Below, piece after piece: positions 1-6,422 of a DNA stretch of 6,901 bases. The stretch's first letter is position 1. Each line of letters starts with the position of its first letter. The stretch is from Saprospiraceae bacterium (GTDB lineage: Bacteria > Bacteroidota > Bacteroidia > Chitinophagales > Saprospiraceae): positions 1-6,901 of the forward strand of contig JALZWC010000616.1 in NCBI GenBank assembly GCA_023300255.1, in the 5' to 3' direction. Position numbers and translations under genes: made by a program. Under the pieces are notes generated by a model. It was given only the letters and a program-made list of their open reading frames with translations, was not told where the DNA came from and searched no databases.

Positions 1-356
1 CGCCTTCTGGCTCAACTTATTTAATTCCTTTCACTAAAAAGAATACCAGATGAAAATCAAAAATATAATTATATCAAAAATAAGTGGCAAAGTGCGATTT
101 AATACTCACCAAAGCACTTAATTCAATTACGAATAACTGAAAAAAATAATCATTACAAAAAAATAACTATTATCAACGATCATTCTACATGCAATAATAT
201 TCGGTTATTCAAACATACTGAAATACATAACTCTTATTTTTTTTAAATAAAAAGAATAATGTTAGGATAAGTTAATTCTGTTTGCTTTATTTGTTAAAGT
301 ATTACCTACCTACTATAGGTAATTATTTAGGATTTGTTGTTTTTATAAGGCTCTAC
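1..356. other. AT-rich non-coding leader upstream of the SusC gene
   Basis: I see no supportable gene here. All three forward frames hit stops within the first 53 bases (stops at 22-24, 35-37 and 51-53), so at most the last few codons of an upstream gene could be present and the frame cannot be decided. The remainder is very A/T-rich with many stops on both strands. It contains a 12-base perfect AT palindrome at 63-74 (ATATAATTATAT) and a T-run followed by an A-rich stretch at about 232-256 that is too weak to call a terminator. I found no clean Bacteroidota promoter (TTG, ~19-23 nt, TAnnTTTG) for the downstream gene. The nearest approach is TAGGATTTG at 328-336, which has one extra base in the spacer and no suitable TTG upstream. 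Confidence 0.6.
301..323. promoter_or_regulatory. Candidate operator: 8-bp inverted repeat ATTACCTA-N7-TAGGTAAT
   Basis: The arms ATTACCTA (301-308) and TAGGTAAT (316-323) are perfectly complementary around a 7-base spacer. An overlapping smaller dyad, ACCTA/TAGGT (308-312 and 316-320), shares the right arm. The size and symmetry suit a dimeric DNA-binding regulator, and the site lies 260 bp upstream of the SusC start, just before a near-match to a -7 box at 328-336. No regulator gene is in the window, so the role is inferred from symmetry and position only. A chance palindrome in AT-rich DNA remains possible. Confidence 0.25.
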
Positions 357-507
357 TTTAAAACCATACAAGTTTTAGAATAGAGAAGCGAGAGTAGAGA
401 ATAGAGATGTATTTCGTTTAAAAAATAGACGAAATACCGTTGTTCTTTTTAACGGAATACATCTCTCTCTATTCTCTACTCTCTGTTCTGTTTTTTTATG
501 GTTTCAA
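357..507. mobile_element. MITE-like palindromic element flanked by 10-bp direct repeats
   Basis: The ends are inverted repeats: TTTAAAACCATA (357-368) pairs with 497-508 with one mismatch. Inside them, longer arms built on AGAATAGAG/AGTAGAGAATAGAG (377-412 and about 457-489) pair imperfectly, with small insertions in each arm. The centre holds two more hairpins, ATTTCGT/ACGAAAT (411-417 with 429-435) and CCGTT/AACGG (437-441 with 451-455), so the single strand could fold into a branched structure. The direct repeat AAGGCTCTAC occurs exactly at 347-356 and 508-517, as a target-site duplication would. There is no coding capacity, which fits a non-autonomous element or a structured intergenic repeat. 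A partial second copy lies at 3781-3822. A 10-bp duplication from another cause, or a simple palindromic repeat, cannot be excluded. Confidence 0.45.
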
Positions 508-582
508 AAGGCTCTACCTCAAAGTATCCTATCCAAGAAACAACCTTCACTAGTTCGCCAATACTTTATCAAAACAATTCGT

Positions 583-3500
583 ATGAATCAAAAAAAACTA
601 AACTTTTTACTGGTCTTTTTAGGGCTATGCTTTACGACTGCTTACAGTCAAGTAAGCCTTTCTGGAACAGTAATAGATGAAAACGCGGAAACGCTAATCG
701 GGGTAAATATCCTGATAAAAAACAGTACCGTAGGTACGATTACCGACTTTGATGGTAATTATACCCTGGAAGCTAATACAGGAGATGTGTTAGTATTTTC
801 CTATACTGGTTTTACGGATCAAGAAATAACGGTCGGTGCAGAATCTGTGATCAATTTAACCATGCAATCGGGATCTTTATTAGATGAGATCGTGGTGGTA
901 GGATATGGGTCACAGAAAAAAGCAACCGTTACAGGTGCTGTTTCCCAGTTGAAAGGGGAAATTCTTGTTCAGTCTCCTGCGGTCAACTTATCGACTTCTT
1001 TAGCGGGTCGTTTACCAGGTTTAGTGATCATCCAAGAAAGTGGAGAACCTGGGAATGATGATGCCACTATCCGTATCCGTGGAACAAACACCTTAGGGAA
1101 TAGTAACCCATTAATCGTAATTGATGGAATTCCTGATAGAGAAGGTGGCTTGTCTCGATTATTAGGGCAAGACATTGAATCTATTTCCATTTTGAAAGAT
1201 GCCTCTGCTGCTATTTATGGTGCTAGAGCTGCCAATGGTGCTATTATCGTTACGACTAAAAAAGGTGGAAAGGGTAAGCCAAAGATTACTTACAGTTTCA
1301 ATCAAGGATGGACGCAGCCAACGCTCACTCCTGATATGGCTAATGCATCGGAATATGCGAGCATTATCAATGAATTGCCTATCTACAGATCTATTCCAGT
1401 AGATGAATGGAGTGCAGCTTCTGCAAGTCTCAAATCAACAGGTACTTATACTTCGCCAACAGAAGGGATAGGTAGTTTAAGTGCGAGTTTTAATCCAGAG
1501 GCTTTAGCAGGATACGCTAGTGGTTCTGATCCTTGGAGATTTCCAGATTCTGATTGGTTTGGTGAAACCTTTGCAGACAATGCCCCACAGCAAAGACATT
1601 ATTTAGGCATTAGTGGTGGTTCAGAAGATATAGGATATTATGCTTCTTTAGGCTATACAGATCAAGATGCGATATACAATAATTCAAATACTTTCTACAA
1701 GCAATATAGCGGTCGGATCAACTTGAATGCCAAGATGAATAAGTACATGAAAGCCAACTTGGGCATGATGGTCCGTAGAGAAGATAGAAATTCGGGAACA
1801 GAAGATGCAAATGCTATTTTTAGAATGTTAATGAGAGGAAAGCCAACAGATCAGGCAGTTTGGCCGAATGGTTTACCAGGACCAGATATTGAAAATGGTC
1901 AACAACCAGTCGTCATTACCACTAATGCTACAGGTTTTAATAGAGAGCCAACAGATCTAATCCAAATTAATGGATCTATTGATATTACCAATCCTTGGGT
2001 GGAAGGCTTAACCTTAACCTTACTTGGTTCTGTTGATAAATCTACTTTAACGAATAAATTGTGGGAGACTCCTTGGGATTTATATTTCTGGGATGGGGTA
2101 ACAATAGGTTCAGATGGTTTGCCACAATTAGAAGGAGCTAGACGATCTAATTTTACCGCACCTCAACTAAGACAACGGTTTGAAAGTACTTTAAATTCCA
2201 ACTTGACCGCTTATTTAAATTACGATTTCTCCTTAGATGGTGGTCATAAGATGAGTATAATGGCAGGGGTCACAAAAGAAACTTTTGAAGGAGAGTTCTT
2301 TGAAGCTTTTAGAAGAGATTTCGTTTCTCCAGCCATTGATCAATTATTTGCAGGTGGGGCAGCTCAACAACAAACGGATGGTAGTGCATTCGAAAGAGCA
2401 AGATTGGGTTATTATGGTAGAGCACAGTATAACTTTCAGGATAAATATTTAGCAGAATTTATCTGGCGATATGATGGTTCTTATATTTTCCCTAGAAGCG
2501 ATCGATTTGGATTCTTCCCTGGTCTTTTGTTAGGATGGAATGTGGCTAGTGAAGATTGGTTTGATGTTGGTGCTATAGATCATTTAAAGTTTCGAGCTTC
2601 TTATGGAGAAATGGGTAATGATCAGGTATTCTTTGATGTTAATGGAAATGGAGAAATTGAAGATGATGAATTACAAGAATTTGCTTTTTTACCAACTTTT
2701 GGTTTTGGCCAATTCCCTATTAATAGCCAAGTAGCTGCTACCTTAGAGGAAACATCCTTAGCCAATCCAAATTTTACTTGGGAAAAGGCTAAGAATTTTA
2801 ATATCGGAGTCGATGCAACCTTGTTTGGTCAATTAGATGTAACCTTAGAATACTTTAATAATACAAGAGATCAAATCTTAATTCAAAAAACGGGTTCTAC
2901 ACCAGCTTCTTCTGGTATTAGTACTTTATTACCACCAGAAAATGCGGGGGAAGTAAAAAATTCAGGTTTTGAATATAACCTCGTCTATAACGGCGGTCAA
3001 GGTAAAGACCTTAGATGGAAAGTAGGGATTAATGGAGGTACGGCAAACAATGAAGTTATTTTCATAGATGAAGTGCAGGGTGCTCCAGATTATCAAAGAC
3101 AAGAAGGACATCCTATCGGTTCTTTCTTAGTCTATGAAGCGGATGGCGCTTTCTTGGATCAAGCAGCAATCGAAGCAAATACAGTAGATTATAGTGGAGT
3201 CACGCCTCAGTTGATTCCTGGAGATTTACGTTTCGTAGACACCAATAATGATGGAAAAATTGATGGAGATGACCAAATTCGTTTGGATGAAAGTTTAGTT
3301 CCTACCTTCAATTTTGGTGCGTCTTTCCGTGTGGATTACCGAGGGTTTGACCTGTCTGTTTTAATACAAGGTGCTAGAGGTGCTAAAATTCCTATTGCTA
3401 CAGAATCAGGTGATATTGGTAATTACTTAAAGTGGAGCCATGACAATAGATGGTCTATTGATAATCCAAGTGCCGAACACCCAAGATTAGCAAGTAGAGG

Positions 3501-3774
3501 CGATACTTATTATACAGGTGGCGCTTTCGGTAATAATACCTCCAACCTATTTGATAAGGATTATGTTCGATTAAAAACAGTAGAAATTGGATATGCTTTA
3601 AATGGTTCTATTTTAGATAATGCAGGTATAGAAGCTCTTAGAATCTATGCTAGTGGATTTAACTTATTAACTTTTTCTGAGCAAGATATTTTTGATCCTG
3701 AGTCGACTGCTAGTGCTGGTGTTTATTATCCGCAAAGTAGAGTATTAAACTTTGGTGTTAGTGTAACTTTCTAA
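583..3774 (+). CDS. SusC/RagA family TonB-dependent outer-membrane transporter
   Basis: This is a complete 1063-aa protein, within the usual length for SusC-type transporters. It forms the 22-strand outer-membrane barrel that imports a SusD-captured substrate using energy from TonB/ExbBD. Residues 1-22 are a Sec signal peptide ending near AYS-Q. Residues ~24-95 are the carboxypeptidase-regulatory-like (CarboxypepD_reg-like) Ig-fold domain, starting VSLSGTVIDENAETLIGVNI. A TonB-box-like segment DEIVVVGYG follows at 101-109. The plug domain spans ~112-228, with LAGRLPGLVI, IRIRGTN, NPLIVIDGIP and ISILKDASAAIYGARAANGA. The barrel fills the rest, with the family C-terminal features YVRLK (994), NLLT (1027), DPES (1038) and a terminal Phe. 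EF-hand-like loops lie at 685-696 and 886-897. There is no STN domain, so ECF/anti-sigma signalling is not indicated. The ATG at 583 is chosen because it directly precedes the signal peptide; the leader is A-rich with no Shine-Dalgarno, as usual in this phylum. The substrate is unknown. The SusD partner is immediately downstream. Confidence 0.96.
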   Translation: MNQKKLNFLLVFLGLCFTTAYSQVSLSGTVIDENAETLIGVNILIKNSTVGTITDFDGNYTLEANTGDVLVFSYTGFTDQEITVGAESVINLTMQSGSLLDEIVVVGYGSQKKATVTGAVSQLKGEILVQSPAVNLSTSLAGRLPGLVIIQESGEPGNDDATIRIRGTNTLGNSNPLIVIDGIPDREGGLSRLLGQDIESISILKDASAAIYGARAANGAIIVTTKKGGKGKPKITYSFNQGWTQPTLTPDMANASEYASIINELPIYRSIPVDEWSAASASLKSTGTYTSPTEGIGSLSASFNPEALAGYASGSDPWRFPDSDWFGETFADNAPQQRHYLGISGGSEDIGYYASLGYTDQDAIYNNSNTFYKQYSGRINLNAKMNKYMKANLGMMVRREDRNSGTEDANAIFRMLMRGKPTDQAVWPNGLPGPDIENGQQPVVITTNATGFNREPTDLIQINGSIDITNPWVEGLTLTLLGSVDKSTLTNKLWETPWDLYFWDGVTIGSDGLPQLEGARRSNFTAPQLRQRFESTLNSNLTAYLNYDFSLDGGHKMSIMAGVTKETFEGEFFEAFRRDFVSPAIDQLFAGGAAQQQTDGSAFERARLGYYGRAQYNFQDKYLAEFIWRYDGSYIFPRSDRFGFFPGLLLGWNVASEDWFDVGAIDHLKFRASYGEMGNDQVFFDVNGNGEIEDDELQEFAFLPTFGFGQFPINSQVAATLEETSLANPNFTWEKAKNFNIGVDATLFGQLDVTLEYFNNTRDQILIQKTGSTPASSGISTLLPPENAGEVKNSGFEYNLVYNGGQGKDLRWKVGINGGTANNEVIFIDEVQGAPDYQRQEGHPIGSFLVYEADGAFLDQAAIEANTVDYSGVTPQLIPGDLRFVDTNNDGKIDGDDQIRLDESLVPTFNFGASFRVDYRGFDLSVLIQGARGAKIPIATESGDIGNYLKWSHDNRWSIDNPSAEHPRLASRGDTYYTGGAFGNNTSNLFDKDYVRLKTVEIGYALNGSILDNAGIEALRIYASGFNLLTFSEQDIFDPESTASAGVYYPQSRVLNFGVSVTF

Positions 3775-3780
3775 TTTTTA

Positions 3781-3868
3781 AGAATAGAGAAGCGAGAGTA
3801 GAGAATAGAGATAGATTTCGTTGATGTTCTAATTTACCGAATTTCTATAATTTATTTTCGCTACTCTA
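3781..3868. repeat. Second copy of the 357-507 repeat arm, degenerate hairpin after susC
   Basis: Bases 3781-3812 are identical to 377-408 (32 of 32). The match continues to 3822 with only two differences (40 of 42 over 377-418). It begins seven bases after the SusC stop codon. The opposite arm is decayed: TTTCGCTACTCTA (about 3856-3868) pairs with the TAGAGAAGCGAGA section of the left arm at roughly 11 of 13 positions. This is therefore a partial or eroded copy of the upstream element. Its location between the two genes of a co-functional pair suggests it could form an RNA hairpin that influences readthrough or mRNA stability. That role is inference. Confidence 0.7.
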
Positions 3869-3919
3869 AATAGTGTTGTAAAACTTAAAACAATAAAAAA
3901 TAAATTTTAAACTATTCGA

Positions 3920-3953
3920 TTGTAAATACTAAGACAGAAGCAATTTAATTTTG
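3920..3953 (+). promoter_or_regulatory. Candidate Bacteroidota promoter for the SusD gene
   Basis: TAATTTTG at 3946-3953 matches the Bacteroidota -7 consensus TAnnTTTG at every fixed position. A TTG at 3920-3922 lies 23 bases upstream of it, at the upper end of the spacing accepted for the -33 element in this phylum. Transcription would begin near 3960, leaving a leader of about 50 nt before the ATG at 4014. This would let the SusD gene be expressed separately from, or in addition to, readthrough from the SusC gene. The match is by eye; AT-rich DNA gives such matches by chance now and then. Confidence 0.45.
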
Positions 3954-4013
3954 AACATTTTCTTCTTTTTGATATTTAGTTATAATAGTTTATTATTTTT
4001 TAAAATTATAAGA

Positions 4014-5867
4014 ATGAAGAATTTAAAAACCCTATCCTTATTTGGATGCCTTGCGCTGATGCTTTTCTATGGGTCTTGTAACGAAGACTTCTTAGATACG
4101 CTACCATTGGATAAAATATCTAGTGAGGCTACTTGGTCAGATGCAGCCCTATCAGAAGCATTTGTATTCAATGTATATTCTTTCCTTGGCTACGGTGGTT
4201 TTGAAGAACAAGGTTTATCTGCTTATACAGATGAAGCGATGTTCACACATGCTGGACGGCCAATTCCGCCATTAAATGAAGGTACAGAAAGCCCAACTAA
4301 CTTGGCTTTCATGAGTCCTACCTATAACTGGGATGATATGTACCTAGCTATTCGGGAAGCAAATATTGCCTTAACTGAATTGCCAGATGCAACTATTGAT
4401 GAAGGAGTTAAAGAACAATTAATCGGTGAAGCTACTTTTCTGAGAGCTTTTTACTACCAACAATTGCTAAGATTTTATGGAGGTGTTCCAATTATTGATC
4501 GACCATTTGGATTGGGAGACGATTTTTCGGTTGCTAGAAATTCTTATGCGGAGGTAGTAGACTTTATAGTAAAAGATTTAGATACTGCTGCTAGCTTATT
4601 AGATGGTAAAGACGAAGCTGCTGGACGTGCTAGTAAATTGGCTGCCTTGGCTTTAAAATCTAGAGTCTTATTATATGCGGCAAGTGATTTACATGAAAGT
4701 GCTAAAGTTTCTGGAGGCATGGGTGATGCATTATTTGCGTACTCTGGTGGACAAGATACTAGATGGGCTGCGGCTAAAGCAGCTGCACAAGCAGCAGTAG
4801 ATGCTGGATCTGGTTACAAATTTGGTTTGGGTGGACCCGTTTCTGCGGAAGAAGGTAAAGCCAATTATGTTGCTCTTGCTATGGGTGGTGGAAGTGCTGC
4901 TGCTGATCCAGGTGGTGCAGCAGATATGATTTTTGATAGAAGTGCGACTATAGATTTTACGGAAGAGTCTAACTGGCCATTAGGTGGCCTACACCATGGT
5001 ATTAATAACGGACCAAATGGCTACCATAACTGGGCAGGAAATACCCCTATCCAAGCATTGGTGGATGATTATGAATTGATGGATGGCTCTACATTTGATT
5101 GGAATAATGAAGATCATGCGGGTGCGCCTTATCAAAATAGAGATCCTCGTTTTTATGCAACTATCTTATTTGATGGTGCAGATTGGAAACCTAGACCTGC
5201 CGATGTAGCGGGTATGGAACCTGCGAACCAAATTCAAACGGGTTCTTATGATGACGGCAATGGTGGTTTCATTCCTGGTATAGATACGAGACAATCTCCT
5301 GTGGAAGATTGGAATGGTAGTCGAACGCATTACTACACACGTAAATTTACAGATCCTGATCCAAATATTGAGGATAATTTATCTGGTGGACAAGCGATTC
5401 CTTATCCATTTATCCGTTACACAGAGGTTGTTTTAAACTTAGTGGAAACATTAATAGAAACAGGCGATGAAGCAACGGCGAGAGATTGGTTAAACCAAAT
5501 TCGTTTTAGAGCAGGTATGCCTGGTGTCAATGATGCAGGTGATGCTTTAAGAGATCGTTACCGAAATGAACGTAGAATTGAATTGGTTTATGAAGAGCAC
5601 CGTTACCATGATGCTAGAAGATGGTTAATTGCGCCTACTACTTTAGGTAGAGGCATCCAAGCAGCTGATATTCGAGCAACCTTGAAGCCAGGTGCTTCGC
5701 CGCATGTCCCTTATAGATATGATACAGATGTATATGATTACCAATACGAGGTATTTGATAATACAGAAGTGGAAACTCGTACTTGGATAGATCGGATGTA
5801 CTATCGTCCGCTTAGTAGAGATGAAGTGCAGCGGAATCCGCTATTGGTGCAAAATCCTGGGTACTAA
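4014..5867 (+). CDS. SusD/RagB family nutrient-uptake surface lipoprotein
   Basis: This is a complete 617-aa partner of the upstream SusC protein. It acts as the substrate-binding lid on the extracellular face of the barrel. The lipoprotein signal peptide is 1-21 (MKNLKTLSLFGCLALMLFYG then S), with Cys22 as the lipidation site. NED follows directly, an acidic stretch typical of surface-export signals, and then FLDTLPLDKIS, the usual SusD opening. The N-terminal TPR-rich domain contains GEATFLRAFYYQQLL and RFYGGVPII (138-161) and SKLAALALKSRVLLYAAS (207-224). The C-terminal SusD_RagB domain contains YPFIRYTEVVLNLVETL, RNERRIELVYEEHRYHDAR (517-535) and the terminal RNPLLVQNPGY (607-617). The frame is open upstream to a TTG at 3951, but that TTG lies within the likely -7 box, and only the ATG at 4014 gives a normal lipoprotein leader. 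The spacer to the SusC gene (239 bp) is long for this pair. A Gly/Ala-rich patch near residues 289-304 (AMGGGSAAADPGGAAD) is probably a loop. The substrate cannot be inferred. Confidence 0.95.
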   Translation: MKNLKTLSLFGCLALMLFYGSCNEDFLDTLPLDKISSEATWSDAALSEAFVFNVYSFLGYGGFEEQGLSAYTDEAMFTHAGRPIPPLNEGTESPTNLAFMSPTYNWDDMYLAIREANIALTELPDATIDEGVKEQLIGEATFLRAFYYQQLLRFYGGVPIIDRPFGLGDDFSVARNSYAEVVDFIVKDLDTAASLLDGKDEAAGRASKLAALALKSRVLLYAASDLHESAKVSGGMGDALFAYSGGQDTRWAAAKAAAQAAVDAGSGYKFGLGGPVSAEEGKANYVALAMGGGSAAADPGGAADMIFDRSATIDFTEESNWPLGGLHHGINNGPNGYHNWAGNTPIQALVDDYELMDGSTFDWNNEDHAGAPYQNRDPRFYATILFDGADWKPRPADVAGMEPANQIQTGSYDDGNGGFIPGIDTRQSPVEDWNGSRTHYYTRKFTDPDPNIEDNLSGGQAIPYPFIRYTEVVLNLVETLIETGDEATARDWLNQIRFRAGMPGVNDAGDALRDRYRNERRIELVYEEHRYHDARRWLIAPTTLGRGIQAADIRATLKPGASPHVPYRYDTDVYDYQYEVFDNTEVETRTWIDRMYYRPLSRDEVQRNPLLVQNPGY

Positions 5868-5878
5868 ATAAATAGGAA

Positions 5879-5921
5879 GTCAGAGCTCAGATCGTTCCTT
5901 CGGAACTGTCAGAGCTCAGAT
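5879..5921. repeat. Duplicated 14-mer GTCAGAGCTCAGAT forming a hairpin
   Basis: GTCAGAGCTCAGAT occurs exactly twice, at 5879-5892 and 5908-5921, eleven bases past the SusD stop codon. Because each copy contains the palindrome GAGCTC, the two copies can also pair with each other (about 8 of 9 positions). Between them sits a further stem, GTTCC-TTC-GGAAC (5894-5906), giving one extended hairpin. No T-tract follows it, so it is not a canonical terminator. It may be a small repeat unit or a 3'-end mRNA-stabilising structure; the role is unproven. Confidence 0.55.
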
Positions 5922-5968
5922 TTACGATGTTGACTATAGTACTCTGATGGATTAACTAATTCATTTTA

Positions 5969-6015
5969 AAATAAATCTATCTTCTTTAATTAGGGGATAG
6001 ATTTATTTATTTTTA
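5969..6015 (+). terminator. Strong hairpin terminator of the SusC/SusD unit
   Basis: AAATAAATCTATC (5969-5981) and GATAGATTTATTT (5996-6008) are perfectly complementary over 13 bp. The stem can extend inward by two G-U, one C-G and one U-A pair, leaving the hexaloop TTAATT at 5986-5991. A T-rich stretch (ATTTTTA, 6009-6015) follows. This is the expected form of an intrinsic terminator, about 100 nt beyond the SusD stop. The stem is nearly symmetrical with A-rich sequence on its left side, so it might also act on transcription from the opposite strand. Confidence 0.75.
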
Positions 6016-6045
6016 TAGCTTTGGGTTTACTCTATTTATTTAATA

Positions 6046-6077
6046 AATACTGATCATTCAGTATTGGCTAAAGCCAA
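6046..6077. repeat. Two adjacent small palindromes
   Basis: AATACTGA-TCAT-TCAGTATT (6046-6065) is a perfect 8-bp stem with a 4-base loop. It shares two bases with TTGGCT-AA-AGCCAA (6064-6077), a perfect 6-bp inverted repeat. Being joined head to tail just before the longer inverted repeat at 6085, they look like part of a composite palindromic cluster rather than a single regulatory site. No function can be assigned. Confidence 0.5.
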
Positions 6078-6084
6078 ATTATTG

Positions 6085-6169
6085 TATTGAACGCAGAGAC
6101 GCTGAGATGCTGAGTTTTTTATTTTTTCTACGAAAAAATCTCTGCAACTCTGCGTCTCTGCGTTCAATA
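6085..6169. repeat. Long inverted repeat with ACGCAGAGACGC core
   Basis: The left arm (6085-6120) and right arm (6134-6169) are complementary at about 32 of 36 positions. The outer 18 bases (TATTGAACGCAGAGACGC) pair perfectly; the four mismatches are A-A or T-T and lie in the inner half. The loop is short and T/A-rich. The core consists of near-tandem GCNGAG units. The GC-rich arms stand out from the AT-rich surroundings. From memory, sequences of the type ACGCAGAGACGCAGAG recur between genes in several unrelated bacteria; I cannot confirm that here. It has no coding capacity, and I see no convincing target-site duplication around it. Confidence 0.7.
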
Positions 6170-6339
6170 TCATATTCCGAAGAAATACAACACCTGATAG
6201 TGTTTATTCCATTTTTAGAATAGGCGGTCTATTTAAAGGCTATCTCACGAAAAATTGTGGAATAATCACTAATAATAAGTTTTATTTTTCAGAACTTGGT
6301 GTCAACCAATGCTGAATAGTTACAACCTACATGCTGTAC

Positions 6340-6388
6340 GATTATCATATAGGATTGAAGTTACGAACTTCGACGATCCGCTATAATC
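6340..6388. repeat. Interrupted palindrome (REP-like hairpin)
   Basis: Three nested complementary blocks lie in register: GATTAT (6340-6345) with ATAATC (6383-6388), GGAT (6352-6355) with ATCC (6376-6379), and GAAGTT (6357-6362) with AACTTC (6366-6371) around the loop ACG. Small bulges separate the blocks. The nested order suggests a folded hairpin or cruciform rather than chance. It lies 34 bp before the next start codon, where it might affect the 5' leader of that gene. Family and function are unknown. Confidence 0.45.
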
Positions 6389-6422
6389 ATGGAATTTGTC
6401 AAAGAATCATAAATTTTAAAAA

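Larger units (their letters stand above)
5868..6422. other. Repeat-rich spacer without a gene
   Basis: No supportable reading frame lies between the SusD stop and the next lipoprotein gene. The spacer is mostly palindromic sequence: a duplicated 14-mer hairpin (5879-5921), the operon terminator (5969-6008), two adjacent small palindromes (6046-6077), a long inverted repeat (6085-6169) and an interrupted hairpin (6340-6388). The stretch 6170-6339 is plain AT-rich DNA in which I see nothing specific. No TAnnTTTG promoter was found before the gene at 6423. Confidence 0.6.

Noticed and set aside
1..50. Possible C-terminal tail of an upstream gene (for example PSGSTYLIPFTKKNTR in frame 3)
   Set aside because: All three forward frames end within 53 bases and the piece is too short to identify a family or choose a frame.
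232..256. Terminator for an upstream gene
   Set aside because: The T-run and following A-rich stretch pair only imperfectly and lack a GC-containing stem.
357..507. tRNA or riboswitch reading of the branched fold
   Set aside because: The fold has arms and two inner hairpins, but no tRNA T-loop or anticodon features and no riboswitch core I recognise. A decayed partial copy after susC argues for a repeat element.
498..680. 60-codon forward frame beginning MVSKGSTSKY
   Set aside because: It begins inside the inverted-repeat/direct-repeat zone and overlaps the SusC signal-peptide region in another frame. It has no recognisable domain and its end is dictated by the SusC coding sequence.
969..1190. 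73-codon reverse-strand frame inside the SusC gene
   Set aside because: It lies antisense to the conserved plug domain, which fully explains the sequence; no leader or family features.
1199..1402. 67-codon forward frame inside the SusC gene
   Set aside because: It is an out-of-frame shadow of the plug/barrel coding sequence without any recognisable feature.
377..3822. CRISPR array
   Set aside because: Only two copies of the repeat exist, 3.4 kb apart with a gene between them, and there are no regular spacers or cas genes.
3951..4013. N-terminal extension of SusD from TTG 3951 (MNIFFFLIFSYNSLLFFKII)
   Set aside because: The TTG overlaps the perfect TAnnTTTG box, and the hydrophobic residues come from T-rich leader DNA. 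The ATG at 4014 gives a standard lipoprotein signal ending at Cys22.
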